Of a DNA stretch of 64,000 nt, positions 20,394 through 29,492 are shown in pieces. Below the pieces are notes generated by a model. The model worked only from the letters and a program-made list of their open reading frames with translations. It did not search any database and had not been told where the DNA came from. This DNA is from Gammaproteobacteria bacterium (GTDB lineage: Bacteria > Pseudomonadota > Gammaproteobacteria > DSM-19610). Positions within the stretch are counted from its first letter, which is position 1; the number at the start of each line of letters is the position of its first letter. Both the position numbers and the translations under genes were made by a program. Location: the NCBI GenBank assembly GCA_011374975.1, contig DRNU01000151.1, positions 1 through 64,000 of the forward strand, written 5' to 3'.

Positions 20394-20771
20394 TCCGGCA
20401 GGACTCCCTGCACCTGGTATCGGGGTGCAACTGCACGCCCCGTTTCAGTTTTTTGCCTGTTTTTGATAATCATTGTTGTCACTTGATGAGCCATTTTGTT
20501 CCCCGGTTTTAATGGAGGCAGAGTCTACGACCCGGAGATGAAATGAACCTGAAATCAGGCGTTACAGATACCTGAAAACATCTTCTATCTTACTGATTTA
20601 TCGGGAATGGCGTGCGCCGGCAGAACCATGGCCTGCAACCGCCTTGCTCATAGACAGGTGATTAGTCCTGTTTATTTTTAATGATTTACAACAAGTTACT
20701 GACATACGCCCGTAACACAGCGGGAAGCGCAGCATTTTCCCTGCATTTCTCGCCGGTTATTCTGTCACCCG

Positions 20772-21179
20772 TCAACGCTTTCTGCGGATTAGCGGGCCGT
20801 CCTTGCCATCAATATCGACAGTCAGTGTATCTATTACCCCCGAGTCATCCTCGATGAGAATGGTGCGGGGATCCCCTTCTTTGTGACGCCACCGGCAGCC
20901 GCCGGTGATGATGGAACCATCCGCCGGAGCTATCCCGATCAATGAGCAACGCCTGTCCGCGTGGAACTCGTACCCCATGCGGCCACGGGAAGGCGGGAAA
21001 TCGTAGCTGCCCGGACGGAAAACCATCTCATCCCCGCTGTCCTCTTCATGCGAATGGAGCCAGCGCCCCGTCAACACGGTTTTTATCGATTTGGCTTCAT
21101 CCATCGCATTCACCTCGCCTGGTAACAGCTGAAAAAAGAGCGCAGGCAGAAATATACCGGCAATCAGAACGCGCCGCAT
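20772..21179 (-). CDS. Small predicted secreted protein
   Basis: N-terminal signal peptide MRRVLIAGIFLPALFFQLLPGEVNA; co-directional with the ATP-grasp gene. Confidence 0.6.
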   Translation of the reverse strand: MRRVLIAGIFLPALFFQLLPGEVNAMDEAKSIKTVLTGRWLHSHEEDSGDEMVFRPGSYDFPPSRGRMGYEFHADRRCSLIGIAPADGSIITGGCRWRHKEGDPRTILIEDDSGVIDTLTVDIDGKDGPLIRRKR

Positions 21180-21194
21180 TGATACCGCGCGGGG

Positions 21195-22133
21195 TCAGGC
21201 ACGGTCGTGCCGTGTCAGTGCGGCGGCAATCGCTGCAGGAATGGGCTGGCCGGTACGCTCACTGATGAAGAGGTATTCCCCGGCGGGGTTCACTTCCAGG
21301 AAAACATGCTCGCCGTCCGGCGTCACCCGCATGTCGATAGCGCCATAATAAAGATTCAGCGCCCGCATTAACCTGAGTAATCCCTCACTCACGTCAGCCG
21401 GCAGTTCATAAGGCTTTACCTCTGCACTGCCCAGCCCCGGCCGGTAGTCTGCCCGGTAGGCTTCTTCCGATGAAATGGATGCAGCAAATATATCGTCTTC
21501 CACAATAGTGATTCTGAGATCCAGAGCGGCTGGCACATAGCGCTGGAAGGTAACCGGTGCATACCGCACACTGTCGATCACTTCGAGGTCTTTCTCCTGC
21601 ACGACGCTGGTGGCACGCGGTGCCTCGGCGATATTGCGGAAGGCCTTGCGAATCACATCACCTGCCTCATGGCTTTGAATGAAATGCCGAGCCGCCTCGG
21701 GGTCGTTGGTGATCAGGGTTTCCGGGATGGAGAGTCCGACCTGACGCGCGGTCTGCAGCTGAAGGATCTTGCGCTGGGAAGTTTCATCGGCAACCGGCGG
21801 GTTCATCCAGAAGCAATTCATCGAGTACCACACGCCCAGCAAGGCCTCGTTGCACTCTGACCAGGCGAACAGGCGCGCCGTATTATCAGTAAGGCGGCTA
21901 TCGAGATCCATCGCCTTGATTCGCCTGTACCACACCGCGCCCACCTCCTCCAGGCGTATGGGGCGCCCGTCAGGCAGCAGAAACCGGAGACTCTGGGACT
22001 GATCGTTGAGCTCTGCATTCAGGCTCAACCGGGTGGGAAACCATGCGACATCGACCAGTACTGACTCCGTTTTCAGATGTGCCCGGACTTGCTCCACATG
22101 TTCATTATTCTCGAAGCTGACAATCAAGATCAT
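21195..22133 (-). CDS. MvdC/MvdD-like ATP-grasp ligase (graspetide maturase type)
   Basis: Layout typical of MvdC/D ligases: VGAVWYRR...WMNPP...KILQLQTARQVGLSIPETLITND...FQRYVPAALDLRITIVEDDIFAASI...GAIDMRVTPDGEHVFLEVNPAGEYLFIS. Confidence 0.85.
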   Translation of the reverse strand: MILIVSFENNEHVEQVRAHLKTESVLVDVAWFPTRLSLNAELNDQSQSLRFLLPDGRPIRLEEVGAVWYRRIKAMDLDSRLTDNTARLFAWSECNEALLGVWYSMNCFWMNPPVADETSQRKILQLQTARQVGLSIPETLITNDPEAARHFIQSHEAGDVIRKAFRNIAEAPRATSVVQEKDLEVIDSVRYAPVTFQRYVPAALDLRITIVEDDIFAASISSEEAYRADYRPGLGSAEVKPYELPADVSEGLLRLMRALNLYYGAIDMRVTPDGEHVFLEVNPAGEYLFISERTGQPIPAAIAAALTRHDRA

Positions 22134-22202
22134 AAGTTATTCCTGTTATGGGGCAGGACCGGAACAACAGTTCCGGCCCTGCCTGGGACTGGATCAGCCT
22201 GA

Positions 22203-23900
22203 TTACTGGCCGTTCAACTGTTGGTAGGCTGCCACTACCTGCTGCCAGGCCGCCATGCCATTGGCATCCAGCAGTCCACTCGCATACAGGCTCGAGTAAT
22301 ACCCCATCAGCTGAAGGTAACTGGCTGCCAGCGCGTTCTTTTGCTCCGACTGGGGACTCGATGCAAGACCGGTGTTGAAGGGCGTCATCAACACAAACGG
22401 CATCACACCAGGCGAGACTGGATTAACCGGATGGACAGGATGGACAGGATGAACCTGCGGGAAATTCGGGAAATCGATCGGCGGCTCCAGGAATGACTTG
22501 GGTGGATCCATCACGCCTTTTGGCGGATCGAATACGGGGATTTTCCCAGGACCAGGATCGAAACCGGGATCTTTCACGAAATCCTTTGCTCCCTCTTTCT
22601 TGAAATCCTTGGGACCATCCTTCGGAAATTCCTTGATAATATCCTTCGGGAAATCCTTGGGACCATCTTTCGGAAATTCCTTGATAACATCCTTCGGGAA
22701 ATCCTTGGGACCATCTTTCGGAAATTCCTTGATAATATCCTTCGGGAAATCCTTGGGACCATCCTTCGGAAACTCTTTAGGAGGATCCTTCGGGAAGTCT
22801 TTGGGGGGATCTTTCGGGAATTCCTTCGGCGGATCCTTCGGGAACTCCTTGGGGGGATCTTTCGGGAATTCCTTCGGCGGATCCTTCGGGAACTCCTTGG
22901 GGCCATCTTTTGGCAAGTCCTTGGGAGGTGGTTTCGGACCGCCGCAGGGTACGGTTGTACCAATGTTACTCCTGGGTCCGTCCAGTGCGAGGTGTATCCG
23001 GCTGACCTGGCCTGCAGTGAACATCACCATGGCACTGTCATCAACGTAGTCCATATAGTTCATGAACAAGTCACCATTCGGTCCGTTATTGCAGGTAACC
23101 CGGGGGAAGGTCGGGGTTCCATAGTTCGGCCCGCCCTGGTTCGGCGTATCAGCCACGAAATCACTCCCTGCACAGCCGGTTCCATCGTCGCCCCAGATAT
23201 GCCGAAGGTTCAGCCAGTGACCGATTTCATGCGTTGCCGTCCGGCCAAGATTAAAGGGCGCGGCAGCTGTTCCTGTCGTGCCAAAGCCGGTATGGGTGAT
23301 TACCACCCCGTCCGTTGCGGATGGTCCGCCCGGGAACTGCGCGTATCCAAGCAAACCGCCCGCCAGTTTGCAGACCCAGATATTCAGGTACTTGTTACTG
23401 GGCCACGGGTCTGCACCACCGGTGGAAGATGACTTTACTGCGTCGTCGTCAGTAAATCCGTTTACAGTGGTACTGGTACGGGTTATCCCGTCTGTCGGGT
23501 TTCCGTCAGGGTCCACCGTGGCAAGTTCAAACATGATCCTGGGGTCGGCGGTAAGAGGCTGGAAGGGTGAGGGAACGCTGCTTATGTCAGCATTCTGCAT
23601 CCGGAAGTCCTTATTCAGTACCTCGATCTGGCTGTCGATCTGTGCATCGGAAATGTTTTCGGTGGCTGTACGGTATACAACATGCACGACCACTGGAATT
23701 TTGGTACACCCGGAACGCGCAACAAATCCGCGCATCGCTGCCTGCATACAGTAGTTTTCAATCTGGCTACGCGCTTCCGCATAACCGGCTGCCGTACGCA
23801 GCAGGCGTTCATGCACGGCCTGTGTGCCACAGGTTCGTCTTTCGGGCAGCCCTTCCGAAGGGCTGTCAGGTTTGTTTTTTCCCTTGTCTTTAATTGTCAT
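22203..23900 (-). CDS. M43 (pappalysin-like) zinc metallopeptidase with a C-terminal Lys/Asp/Glu-rich repeat domain
   Basis: HEIGHWLNLRHIWGD zinc motif and FMNYMDYVDD Met-turn; start at 23900 (MTIKDKGK, RBS GGAG) preferred over 23924. Confidence 0.88.
   Translation of the reverse strand: MTIKDKGKNKPDSPSEGLPERRTCGTQAVHERLLRTAAGYAEARSQIENYCMQAAMRGFVARSGCTKIPVVVHVVYRTATENISDAQIDSQIEVLNKDFRMQNADISSVPSPFQPLTADPRIMFELATVDPDGNPTDGITRTSTTVNGFTDDDAVKSSSTGGADPWPSNKYLNIWVCKLAGGLLGYAQFPGGPSATDGVVITHTGFGTTGTAAAPFNLGRTATHEIGHWLNLRHIWGDDGTGCAGSDFVADTPNQGGPNYGTPTFPRVTCNNGPNGDLFMNYMDYVDDSAMVMFTAGQVSRIHLALDGPRSNIGTTVPCGGPKPPPKDLPKDGPKEFPKDPPKEFPKDPPKEFPKDPPKEFPKDPPKDFPKDPPKEFPKDGPKDFPKDIIKEFPKDGPKDFPKDVIKEFPKDGPKDFPKDIIKEFPKDGPKDFKKEGAKDFVKDPGFDPGPGKIPVFDPPKGVMDPPKSFLEPPIDFPNFPQVHPVHPVHPVNPVSPGVMPFVLMTPFNTGLASSPQSEQKNALAASYLQLMGYYSSLYASGLLDANGMAAWQQVVAAYQQLNGQ
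22566..22925 (-). repeat. 15 in-frame 24-bp repeats encoding x-K-[DE]-[FL]-x-K-[DE]-x
   Basis: Residues 334-453 of the 573-aa ORF: PKDLPKDG, 4x PKEFPKDP, PKDFPKDP, PKEFPKDG, then PKDFPKD[IV]/IKEFPKDG pairs, PKDFKKEG, AKDFVKDP. Confidence 0.97.
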
Positions 23901-24327
23901 GATTGCGCACTCCTCTATTGGCATCCAGTCCGGGCCAAAGTGTTGCTGACCGGCAGCAAAGGGTCATTGATTCCCTGCGACAATGGCCAATCTCATAAAC
24001 TACATTCCTCCTTCAAATCAAACCGGCAAAAAAGGTAACAACGGGATGTATCAGGGAACTGAATCTCGGGAACAGCGGGGATGTGTACGGAGGGAAATAA
24101 CAGGCAATACTGGCCTACTGACTGAAACTGATCCTGCGCGTAATGCCCGCAGAGACCGGGAACCTTACCGGGTTCACCGGCCAGTGAGCACCGCCTTAAC
24201 AGTAGAGTCTGGTGCGACCCTGGTTCACCCTGCCTCTTCCATCCTGCATCATATGCATTCCTTTGATAGCAGTCTCGCCGTTAAACATAGTACAGATTTT
24301 ACAGAAGTCAAAAGCGTAATTTACCGA

Positions 24328-25245
24328 TCAGTGCCTGGCACAGACATTATCGACCCACAACTCCTGACCACCTACCCACATCCTCTGTATCACCCCTGTG
24401 AGCGTTACTGTTCCCTTCTTGCCGCCTGTAACGGGAACCGCTGTCACAGCAACGTTTACACCTGCAACAGGTGACGGGGCAGCGGTTAATTCACCTGCAA
24501 AAACGGGCACCGGCTGACCGTTAACGCTCAGGTTTTCGAACCCGCCCAAGTCCAGGTAGTCGAACACGACTTTAGATACAGTAAACCCGGTATTGGTAAA
24601 GTCGAACGCGAAGTTCAGGTTATTGGAGCGCAGGGTCTGCCCACTGCCAAAGGATACCGGGGGTGTTTCGATACGTCCGGAATTGAAGGTCCCCCCGCCA
24701 CTGACCCAGCGGAAGTTCTGGACGGACATCTTGATTCCGCCGGGGTCGACAAGCACGACATCACCGGGAGAATGTCCGGCAGGGTTTCCATACTGCGTAC
24801 CCGTAGCCGGTGGCGGGCCAAAATCCACACATGCCTCACCACTTCCCGTCCGAACGGCGACTGACCTGGAGTTATTGTTTTCGTTCGATTCCTTGACCAT
24901 TCCTTTTGGGTCAACCAGCACAGTTATCTGGTAGATATTCGCCAGGCTGTTGTTATCAGGATGCGCAAGCGGAGCAAAATCGGCCGTAAGCACCACGGAA
25001 TCCCCGCCGTCCAGGCCGGGAACATTATGCCTTACCTGGGGCCTGTGATTCTGTGACTCAGGGTCTTCATCGCCGTTGAAATAGACCATGAAACTGCCTG
25101 CATCCTTGCTACCGATATTTGCAATTTCTGCTGTGGCAATTCTGTTTCCACTCTCCCAGTCTACTTCCAGGTTCTTGACTACAAGGTCTGCACAACCTGT
25201 GAGTGCAACAAGTACAACGGACAATATCAATATATGTGGCTTCAT
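24328..25245 (-). CDS. Lipoprotein with a CARDB-like domain
   Basis: Lipobox VVLVALTGCADLV; CARDB-like pattern IANIGSKDAGSFMVYFNGD...ITVLVDPKGMVKESNENNNSRSVAV. Confidence 0.7.
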   Translation of the reverse strand: MKPHILILSVVLVALTGCADLVVKNLEVDWESGNRIATAEIANIGSKDAGSFMVYFNGDEDPESQNHRPQVRHNVPGLDGGDSVVLTADFAPLAHPDNNSLANIYQITVLVDPKGMVKESNENNNSRSVAVRTGSGEACVDFGPPPATGTQYGNPAGHSPGDVVLVDPGGIKMSVQNFRWVSGGGTFNSGRIETPPVSFGSGQTLRSNNLNFAFDFTNTGFTVSKVVFDYLDLGGFENLSVNGQPVPVFAGELTAAPSPVAGVNVAVTAVPVTGGKKGTVTLTGVIQRMWVGGQELWVDNVCARH

Positions 25246-25313
25246 GCTCATGATCATATTCTCCCTTTATTATTCAGCGAGACGACTGACTTTATCCCGG
25301 TTGCAAAACAAAA

Positions 25314-25342
25314 AAACCCACCGGCAAAGTACCCGTGGGTTT
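25314..25342 (-). terminator. Rho-independent terminator on the minus strand
   Basis: Minus strand AAACCCAC-N13-GTGGGTTT followed by a T tract (TTTTTTTGTTTT including the stem end). Confidence 0.85.
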
Positions 25343-25443
25343 CTCTATCTGTACTAGGTGCGCATTCCATGGCACTGACCTTAGTTAAACTTCATTTACC
25401 GCAATATACAGATGAAGTTGATCACATTTCCATTTTTATTACA

Positions 25444-25457
25444 TTGATGCACATCAA
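25444..25457. promoter_or_regulatory. Perfect FNR/ANR/CRP-family box TTGAT-GCAC-ATCAA
   Basis: Exact match to TTGAT-N4-ATCAA in the non-coding stretch downstream of the aldolase gene. Confidence 0.7.
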
Positions 25458-25496
25458 TACGGTGCGGAAAAATACCGGGGTTATTTCGGGGACCGG

Positions 25497-26714
25497 TCAC
25501 AGAGCCATATCGTAATGGCTCTGGACCGAAAATACTGTTTCCATAATTCTGAAATCAATGCTGATACGTTCAGCCGCCAGTGGCCGGAACAGTTTGTCGG
25601 CAAACAGGACGTGATCCGGGTGTTCGCGGTAGCTGTCGATAACCGCCGGGTGACAGAAGCGCACCAGCCAGGTGTAGCGGTACTTTGCCTTCTCCTGCAC
25701 GGCCCGGCCGGTCACCACTTCACGCACGCCGGGAATGGCGCCCAGTACCCTGCGCCCCTCGGCCATCATCATCTCGACGCGGTTTTCATCGATACCCTCG
25801 ACGTTATAGATGATCAGATGCTCCACCGGCATCCACGGCCGGCAGCGTGACAGCACCTCTGCAGCCCGGCCCGCTGAACCCCACAGGCGCATCCTGCTTT
25901 CGACCTCGGCGCTGACAGCGCCCTGGACATCTTTCATCAACCCCGTGTAACTGCCGGCACGGTCAGCTTTGGCATTGGCCCTTATGCTGGCCCCGGCTAC
26001 ATCCGCCAGGGCTGTGTAATAATTGATCTTGGCAACACCGTTGGTAATCAGCCGCCGGAACTGGTTATCGGAAAGCCCGCTGCCCCCATGGATGACCAGC
26101 GGGATGCCCAGTGCCTCGTTGATCTGTTTCAGGCGCTGGTAATCCAGCCGCGGCTTGCCTTTCATATGCCCGTGCACCGTGCCGATGGAGACCGCAAGGA
26201 AATCGACACAGGTTCGCTCGACATAGGCCCTGGCCTCCGCCAGCGTGGTATAGGCAACCTCCCCCGGGTGGCGCTCGGCATCCTCTCCCTCGACACCCGG
26301 CACATAACCCAGTTCGCCCTCCACCGGCACGCCGCAGGCATGCGCCGTCTCAACGACTGACCGGGTAATACGGATATTCTCGCCGAGGTCGGTATGCGAG
26401 GCATCCACCATCACCCCGTTACAGCCGTATTTGATGGAACGCACCGCCGACTCGATACTGGCACCATGGTCCAGGTGAATGGCCACCGGTACCGTGGCCC
26501 GTTTTGCAGCAGCTTCCACAGCCGGCATCAGTAACTCGAAATCGAAGTATTCAAAGTGCGATTCGGCCAGGCTCAGGATCACCGGCGCGCGGGCACGTTC
26601 CGCGGCCGCCAGGATGCCCTCCAGGAAATCCAGGTTCACCAGGTCAAAAGCTCCTACCGCGTAGCCGTGGTCGTAGGCGTGCCTGAGCATATCTTTCATA
26701 TCAACGAGTGGCAT
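25497..26714 (-). CDS. Class II fructose-bisphosphate aldolase with a C-terminal Dabb-like domain
   Basis: Class II motifs AIHLDHG, GVMVDASH, EGELGYVPGVEGED, IGTVHGHMKGKPRL, VIHGGSGL; C-terminal VEHLIIYNVEGID...YRYTWLVRFCHPAVIDSYREHPDHVLFAD resembles a stress-response A/B barrel. Confidence 0.85.
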   Translation of the reverse strand: MPLVDMKDMLRHAYDHGYAVGAFDLVNLDFLEGILAAAERARAPVILSLAESHFEYFDFELLMPAVEAAAKRATVPVAIHLDHGASIESAVRSIKYGCNGVMVDASHTDLGENIRITRSVVETAHACGVPVEGELGYVPGVEGEDAERHPGEVAYTTLAEARAYVERTCVDFLAVSIGTVHGHMKGKPRLDYQRLKQINEALGIPLVIHGGSGLSDNQFRRLITNGVAKINYYTALADVAGASIRANAKADRAGSYTGLMKDVQGAVSAEVESRMRLWGSAGRAAEVLSRCRPWMPVEHLIIYNVEGIDENRVEMMMAEGRRVLGAIPGVREVVTGRAVQEKAKYRYTWLVRFCHPAVIDSYREHPDHVLFADKLFRPLAAERISIDFRIMETVFSVQSHYDMAL

Positions 26715-26745
26715 GGTGCGCTACCTTTCAGTTACGACGGCTGGT

Positions 26746-27129
26746 CTAGCCAGCGTCCGGGTTTTCATGGCCCGCCCCAAGGCGGGCTTCCAGGGCTTCG
26801 CCCATACAGGCCAGTACCTTTTCCCGCAGCTGACCGGCCATGTAGTGGTAATAATTCATGGTGCAGCTGACCGGCGTGTGCAGGGTGGTTCGACCCGCAT
26901 CCTGGAAGCTGACCCAGGCCAGCACCGGCAGATCGTACTGGTACTGGTCGACCACCACCCAGCTGTCATCTTCTATTATCAGTACCATCTGCTTCATGCC
27001 CGGCAGCTCGATGCGCAACGGCATGGCAAGGTGCAGTCGTGCACGTCGCCACAGGTTATATAGCGAGGCGTCCACCTCGTCCGTTCTTGCCGCATACACC
27101 GGCATGTCATGGATACGCGTGGTCATCAC
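26746..27129 (-). CDS. Conserved hypothetical in the cbb operon
   Basis: 127 aa, start overlaps the cbbO stop by 4 nt, no recognised domain. Confidence 0.65.
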   Translation of the reverse strand: MMTTRIHDMPVYAARTDEVDASLYNLWRRARLHLAMPLRIELPGMKQMVLIIEDDSWVVVDQYQYDLPVLAWVSFQDAGRTTLHTPVSCTMNYYHYMAGQLREKVLACMGEALEARLGAGHENPDAG

Positions 27130-29471
27130 CCGGTCAGGCTGGCAAATAACAACGGCAACTGTTCCGGCAGGCGGTCGACATGCTCGATAACGGTGTAGTT
27201 GTTTTCACCGAAAATGCGTTTCACGTAGTTGTCCGCATTGGGATCGAGCGTCAGGCAATAGGTGAGCACGCCATTTGTATACAGCTCCTCGACTGCCTTT
27301 TTGGTATCGTGGCGCAGGTGCTGCGGATCGGCTTCGTCGATATCCGCCGGCTCCCCGTCAGTCACCAGCAGGATGAGCTTGCGCCGCTCCTGCTGTTTCA
27401 GCAGGTGGTGGCCGGCATGGCGCAAGGCCGCGCCCATGCGGGTGGACAGGCCCCCTTTCATACCGGCCAGGCGTGATTTTGCCTCGTCATCGTAGTGCTG
27501 GTAAAAATCCTTGAAGCGGTAGTACTGGACATCATGACGCCCGTCGGAAGCAAAACCGTGCAGCGCAAAGGGATCGCCGATACCGTTAATGGCCGTGGCC
27601 ACCAGCGTTGCCGCTTCCCGGGTCAACTGCAGGATGGTCTTGTCGGTATTGCCGACCTGCTCATTGGTCGATTCGGACAGGTCCAGCAGTACGACAACGG
27701 CGAGGTCACGGGTTTTCAGAACGTTGCGCATGGTGATGCGCGGGTTCGGCTGTTCGCCCATGCGCAGGGCAATCATGGCATCGACGGCGGCATTGATATC
27801 GATTTCGTCACCGTCTTCAAGGCCGCGCTGGCGCTGCACACCGGCCGGCGTCAGCAGGTCGATAATCTGCCGGATGCGGTGCGCGATCGGCTTGTATTCC
27901 GCCAGGATCTTTTCGATATCCTCCGGGTCCCCTTTCGGCATGCGGCGCTCGTAAAGTGTTACCCAGTCCGGGCGGTGCAGCTGGATCTGGTAATCCCATT
28001 CCTGGTAGTGGAAAGGATCGGAAATCGGCTCCTTGCCCCAGGCTTCGTTGAATGACCTGGCATTGTCAGTCAGGTCATCTTCGTAGAAACGCATCAGGTC
28101 GGAGCAGGTCCAGATTTCCTGCGCGTCATCGCCGGCCAGTTCACAGTCCACCTCGTGCGCCATCATCAGCGGGCTGACCTGGCGGCGCACCTGGCGCTGG
28201 CTCGCCGGGACATATTCAAAGCCGGCATCCCAGTTAATATCCTCGAAATGCCAGACAATGCGGTTGTCGTCCCGGTACGGGATGCGGTAACGCTCCAGGA
28301 TGCGCAGGCTGGGCACCGCCTTGCGGCCGGCGAAGATGTTGTACAACTCGATGCCCATCATCCAGGAAAAGTGGCTGTCATCCTGGTTGGCTTCGATCTC
28401 GGCATGAAACTTCTCGACAAACCCGTTGAGCTGTTCGTCATCGCCTTTAATACTGCTGTCGAGCAGCTGCAGGGCCAGCTTTTCCAGTACCAGCATCGTC
28501 TCGTGCTCGACGGGCTCCGTGTACTCCACCTGCATCAGCGATTCCCACAGTCTTTTCAGGCCCGGGAAACTGTTCACCGCCTTGTATTCAACCCGCGCAT
28601 CTTCCAGCAGGCCCACAAAGAACATCTGCGCCGGGCTGAGCTGCTCGGCGGACACAGAATTGCGGGTATAGACCATGTGCGAGGCCATATGCGCCACCGT
28701 GGCACGGTACACCTCCAGGCCGGCGATACCGCCGATATCGTCCAGCGCATCGGGCACGTACAGTATGCGGTCTTCGATATAGGGCCGGAAATCGGTGTAA
28801 TCAGCCCCGGTGGGACGCAGAAAGAAATCTCGACCCCACAACGCACGCAGGTAAAAGTTCAGTTTGCGCTGGATCCTGACAAACAGCACACCGCGACGCT
28901 CTTTTTCCAGCATGGCACGGCTGTCGGCCGATTCCAGGTTGAAATAGGACGTCAGGTTATTGAAGTCACGACGGTAGGCCTGGGCACCGAAGTTGGCCCA
29001 GCGCCGCAGACCGCTCAGGGTCAGCTTCGACAGCAGCTCGTCGATATGCGTCAGCATCGGGCGCAGGCCGCGCGCGGCGGTGGACGCCAGTTGATGGATC
29101 AGGGTGAGATAACCGCGTACCAGTTGCGCATCGCCGAGGTGTTTGGCGACCGTGGGCAGGCTGGAAAACAGCAGCGTGATCACCTCCCCCGAGGTCATGG
29201 AGGAGACCTTCATGGCGGCGCTGATGCAGTCCGGGATGATGTCCTCGCCACATTCCTTCGCAACCAGCGGCATTTCCTGGAGGTAGGTGATGACCAGGTC
29301 ATGCCCGCGGTGCAGGTTGGTCAGCGCCTTGGCTCCGTCCAGGTAATCCGTCAGCCCCGCGGGAGACATGATGCGCGCGGCATCATGAAAGGTACTATCA
29401 AGCACATCTCTTACTTCCGGAACCGACTGTTCCAGGAATTCAGCGTAATCTTCGAGCTTGATGGATGACAT
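27126..29471 (-). CDS. cbbO: RuBisCO activase component CbbO (VWA domain)
   Basis: 781 aa, C-terminal VWA segment (VVVLLDLSESTNEQ...LILLVTDGEPADIDEAD), next to cbbQ. Confidence 0.9.
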   Translation of the reverse strand: MSSIKLEDYAEFLEQSVPEVRDVLDSTFHDAARIMSPAGLTDYLDGAKALTNLHRGHDLVITYLQEMPLVAKECGEDIIPDCISAAMKVSSMTSGEVITLLFSSLPTVAKHLGDAQLVRGYLTLIHQLASTAARGLRPMLTHIDELLSKLTLSGLRRWANFGAQAYRRDFNNLTSYFNLESADSRAMLEKERRGVLFVRIQRKLNFYLRALWGRDFFLRPTGADYTDFRPYIEDRILYVPDALDDIGGIAGLEVYRATVAHMASHMVYTRNSVSAEQLSPAQMFFVGLLEDARVEYKAVNSFPGLKRLWESLMQVEYTEPVEHETMLVLEKLALQLLDSSIKGDDEQLNGFVEKFHAEIEANQDDSHFSWMMGIELYNIFAGRKAVPSLRILERYRIPYRDDNRIVWHFEDINWDAGFEYVPASQRQVRRQVSPLMMAHEVDCELAGDDAQEIWTCSDLMRFYEDDLTDNARSFNEAWGKEPISDPFHYQEWDYQIQLHRPDWVTLYERRMPKGDPEDIEKILAEYKPIAHRIRQIIDLLTPAGVQRQRGLEDGDEIDINAAVDAMIALRMGEQPNPRITMRNVLKTRDLAVVVLLDLSESTNEQVGNTDKTILQLTREAATLVATAINGIGDPFALHGFASDGRHDVQYYRFKDFYQHYDDEAKSRLAGMKGGLSTRMGAALRHAGHHLLKQQERRKLILLVTDGEPADIDEADPQHLRHDTKKAVEELYTNGVLTYCLTLDPNADNYVKRIFGENNYTVIEHVDRLPEQLPLLFASLTG

Positions 29472-29492
29472 TACTGCACACCGTTATTCAGA

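Noticed and set aside
22566-22925. Could the 24-bp array be a CRISPR?
   Set aside because: Repeats are contiguous with no spacers and are in frame within a protein.
22498-23049. 183-aa plus-strand ORF with GSFGKSLGGSFGNSFGG repeats
   Set aside because: Antisense shadow of the 24-bp coding repeat. A repeat unit divisible by 3 keeps the opposite strand open. The minus-strand frame has a clear M43 domain.
28155-29468. 437-aa plus-strand ORF
   Set aside because: Antisense to cbbO; no recognisable motif.
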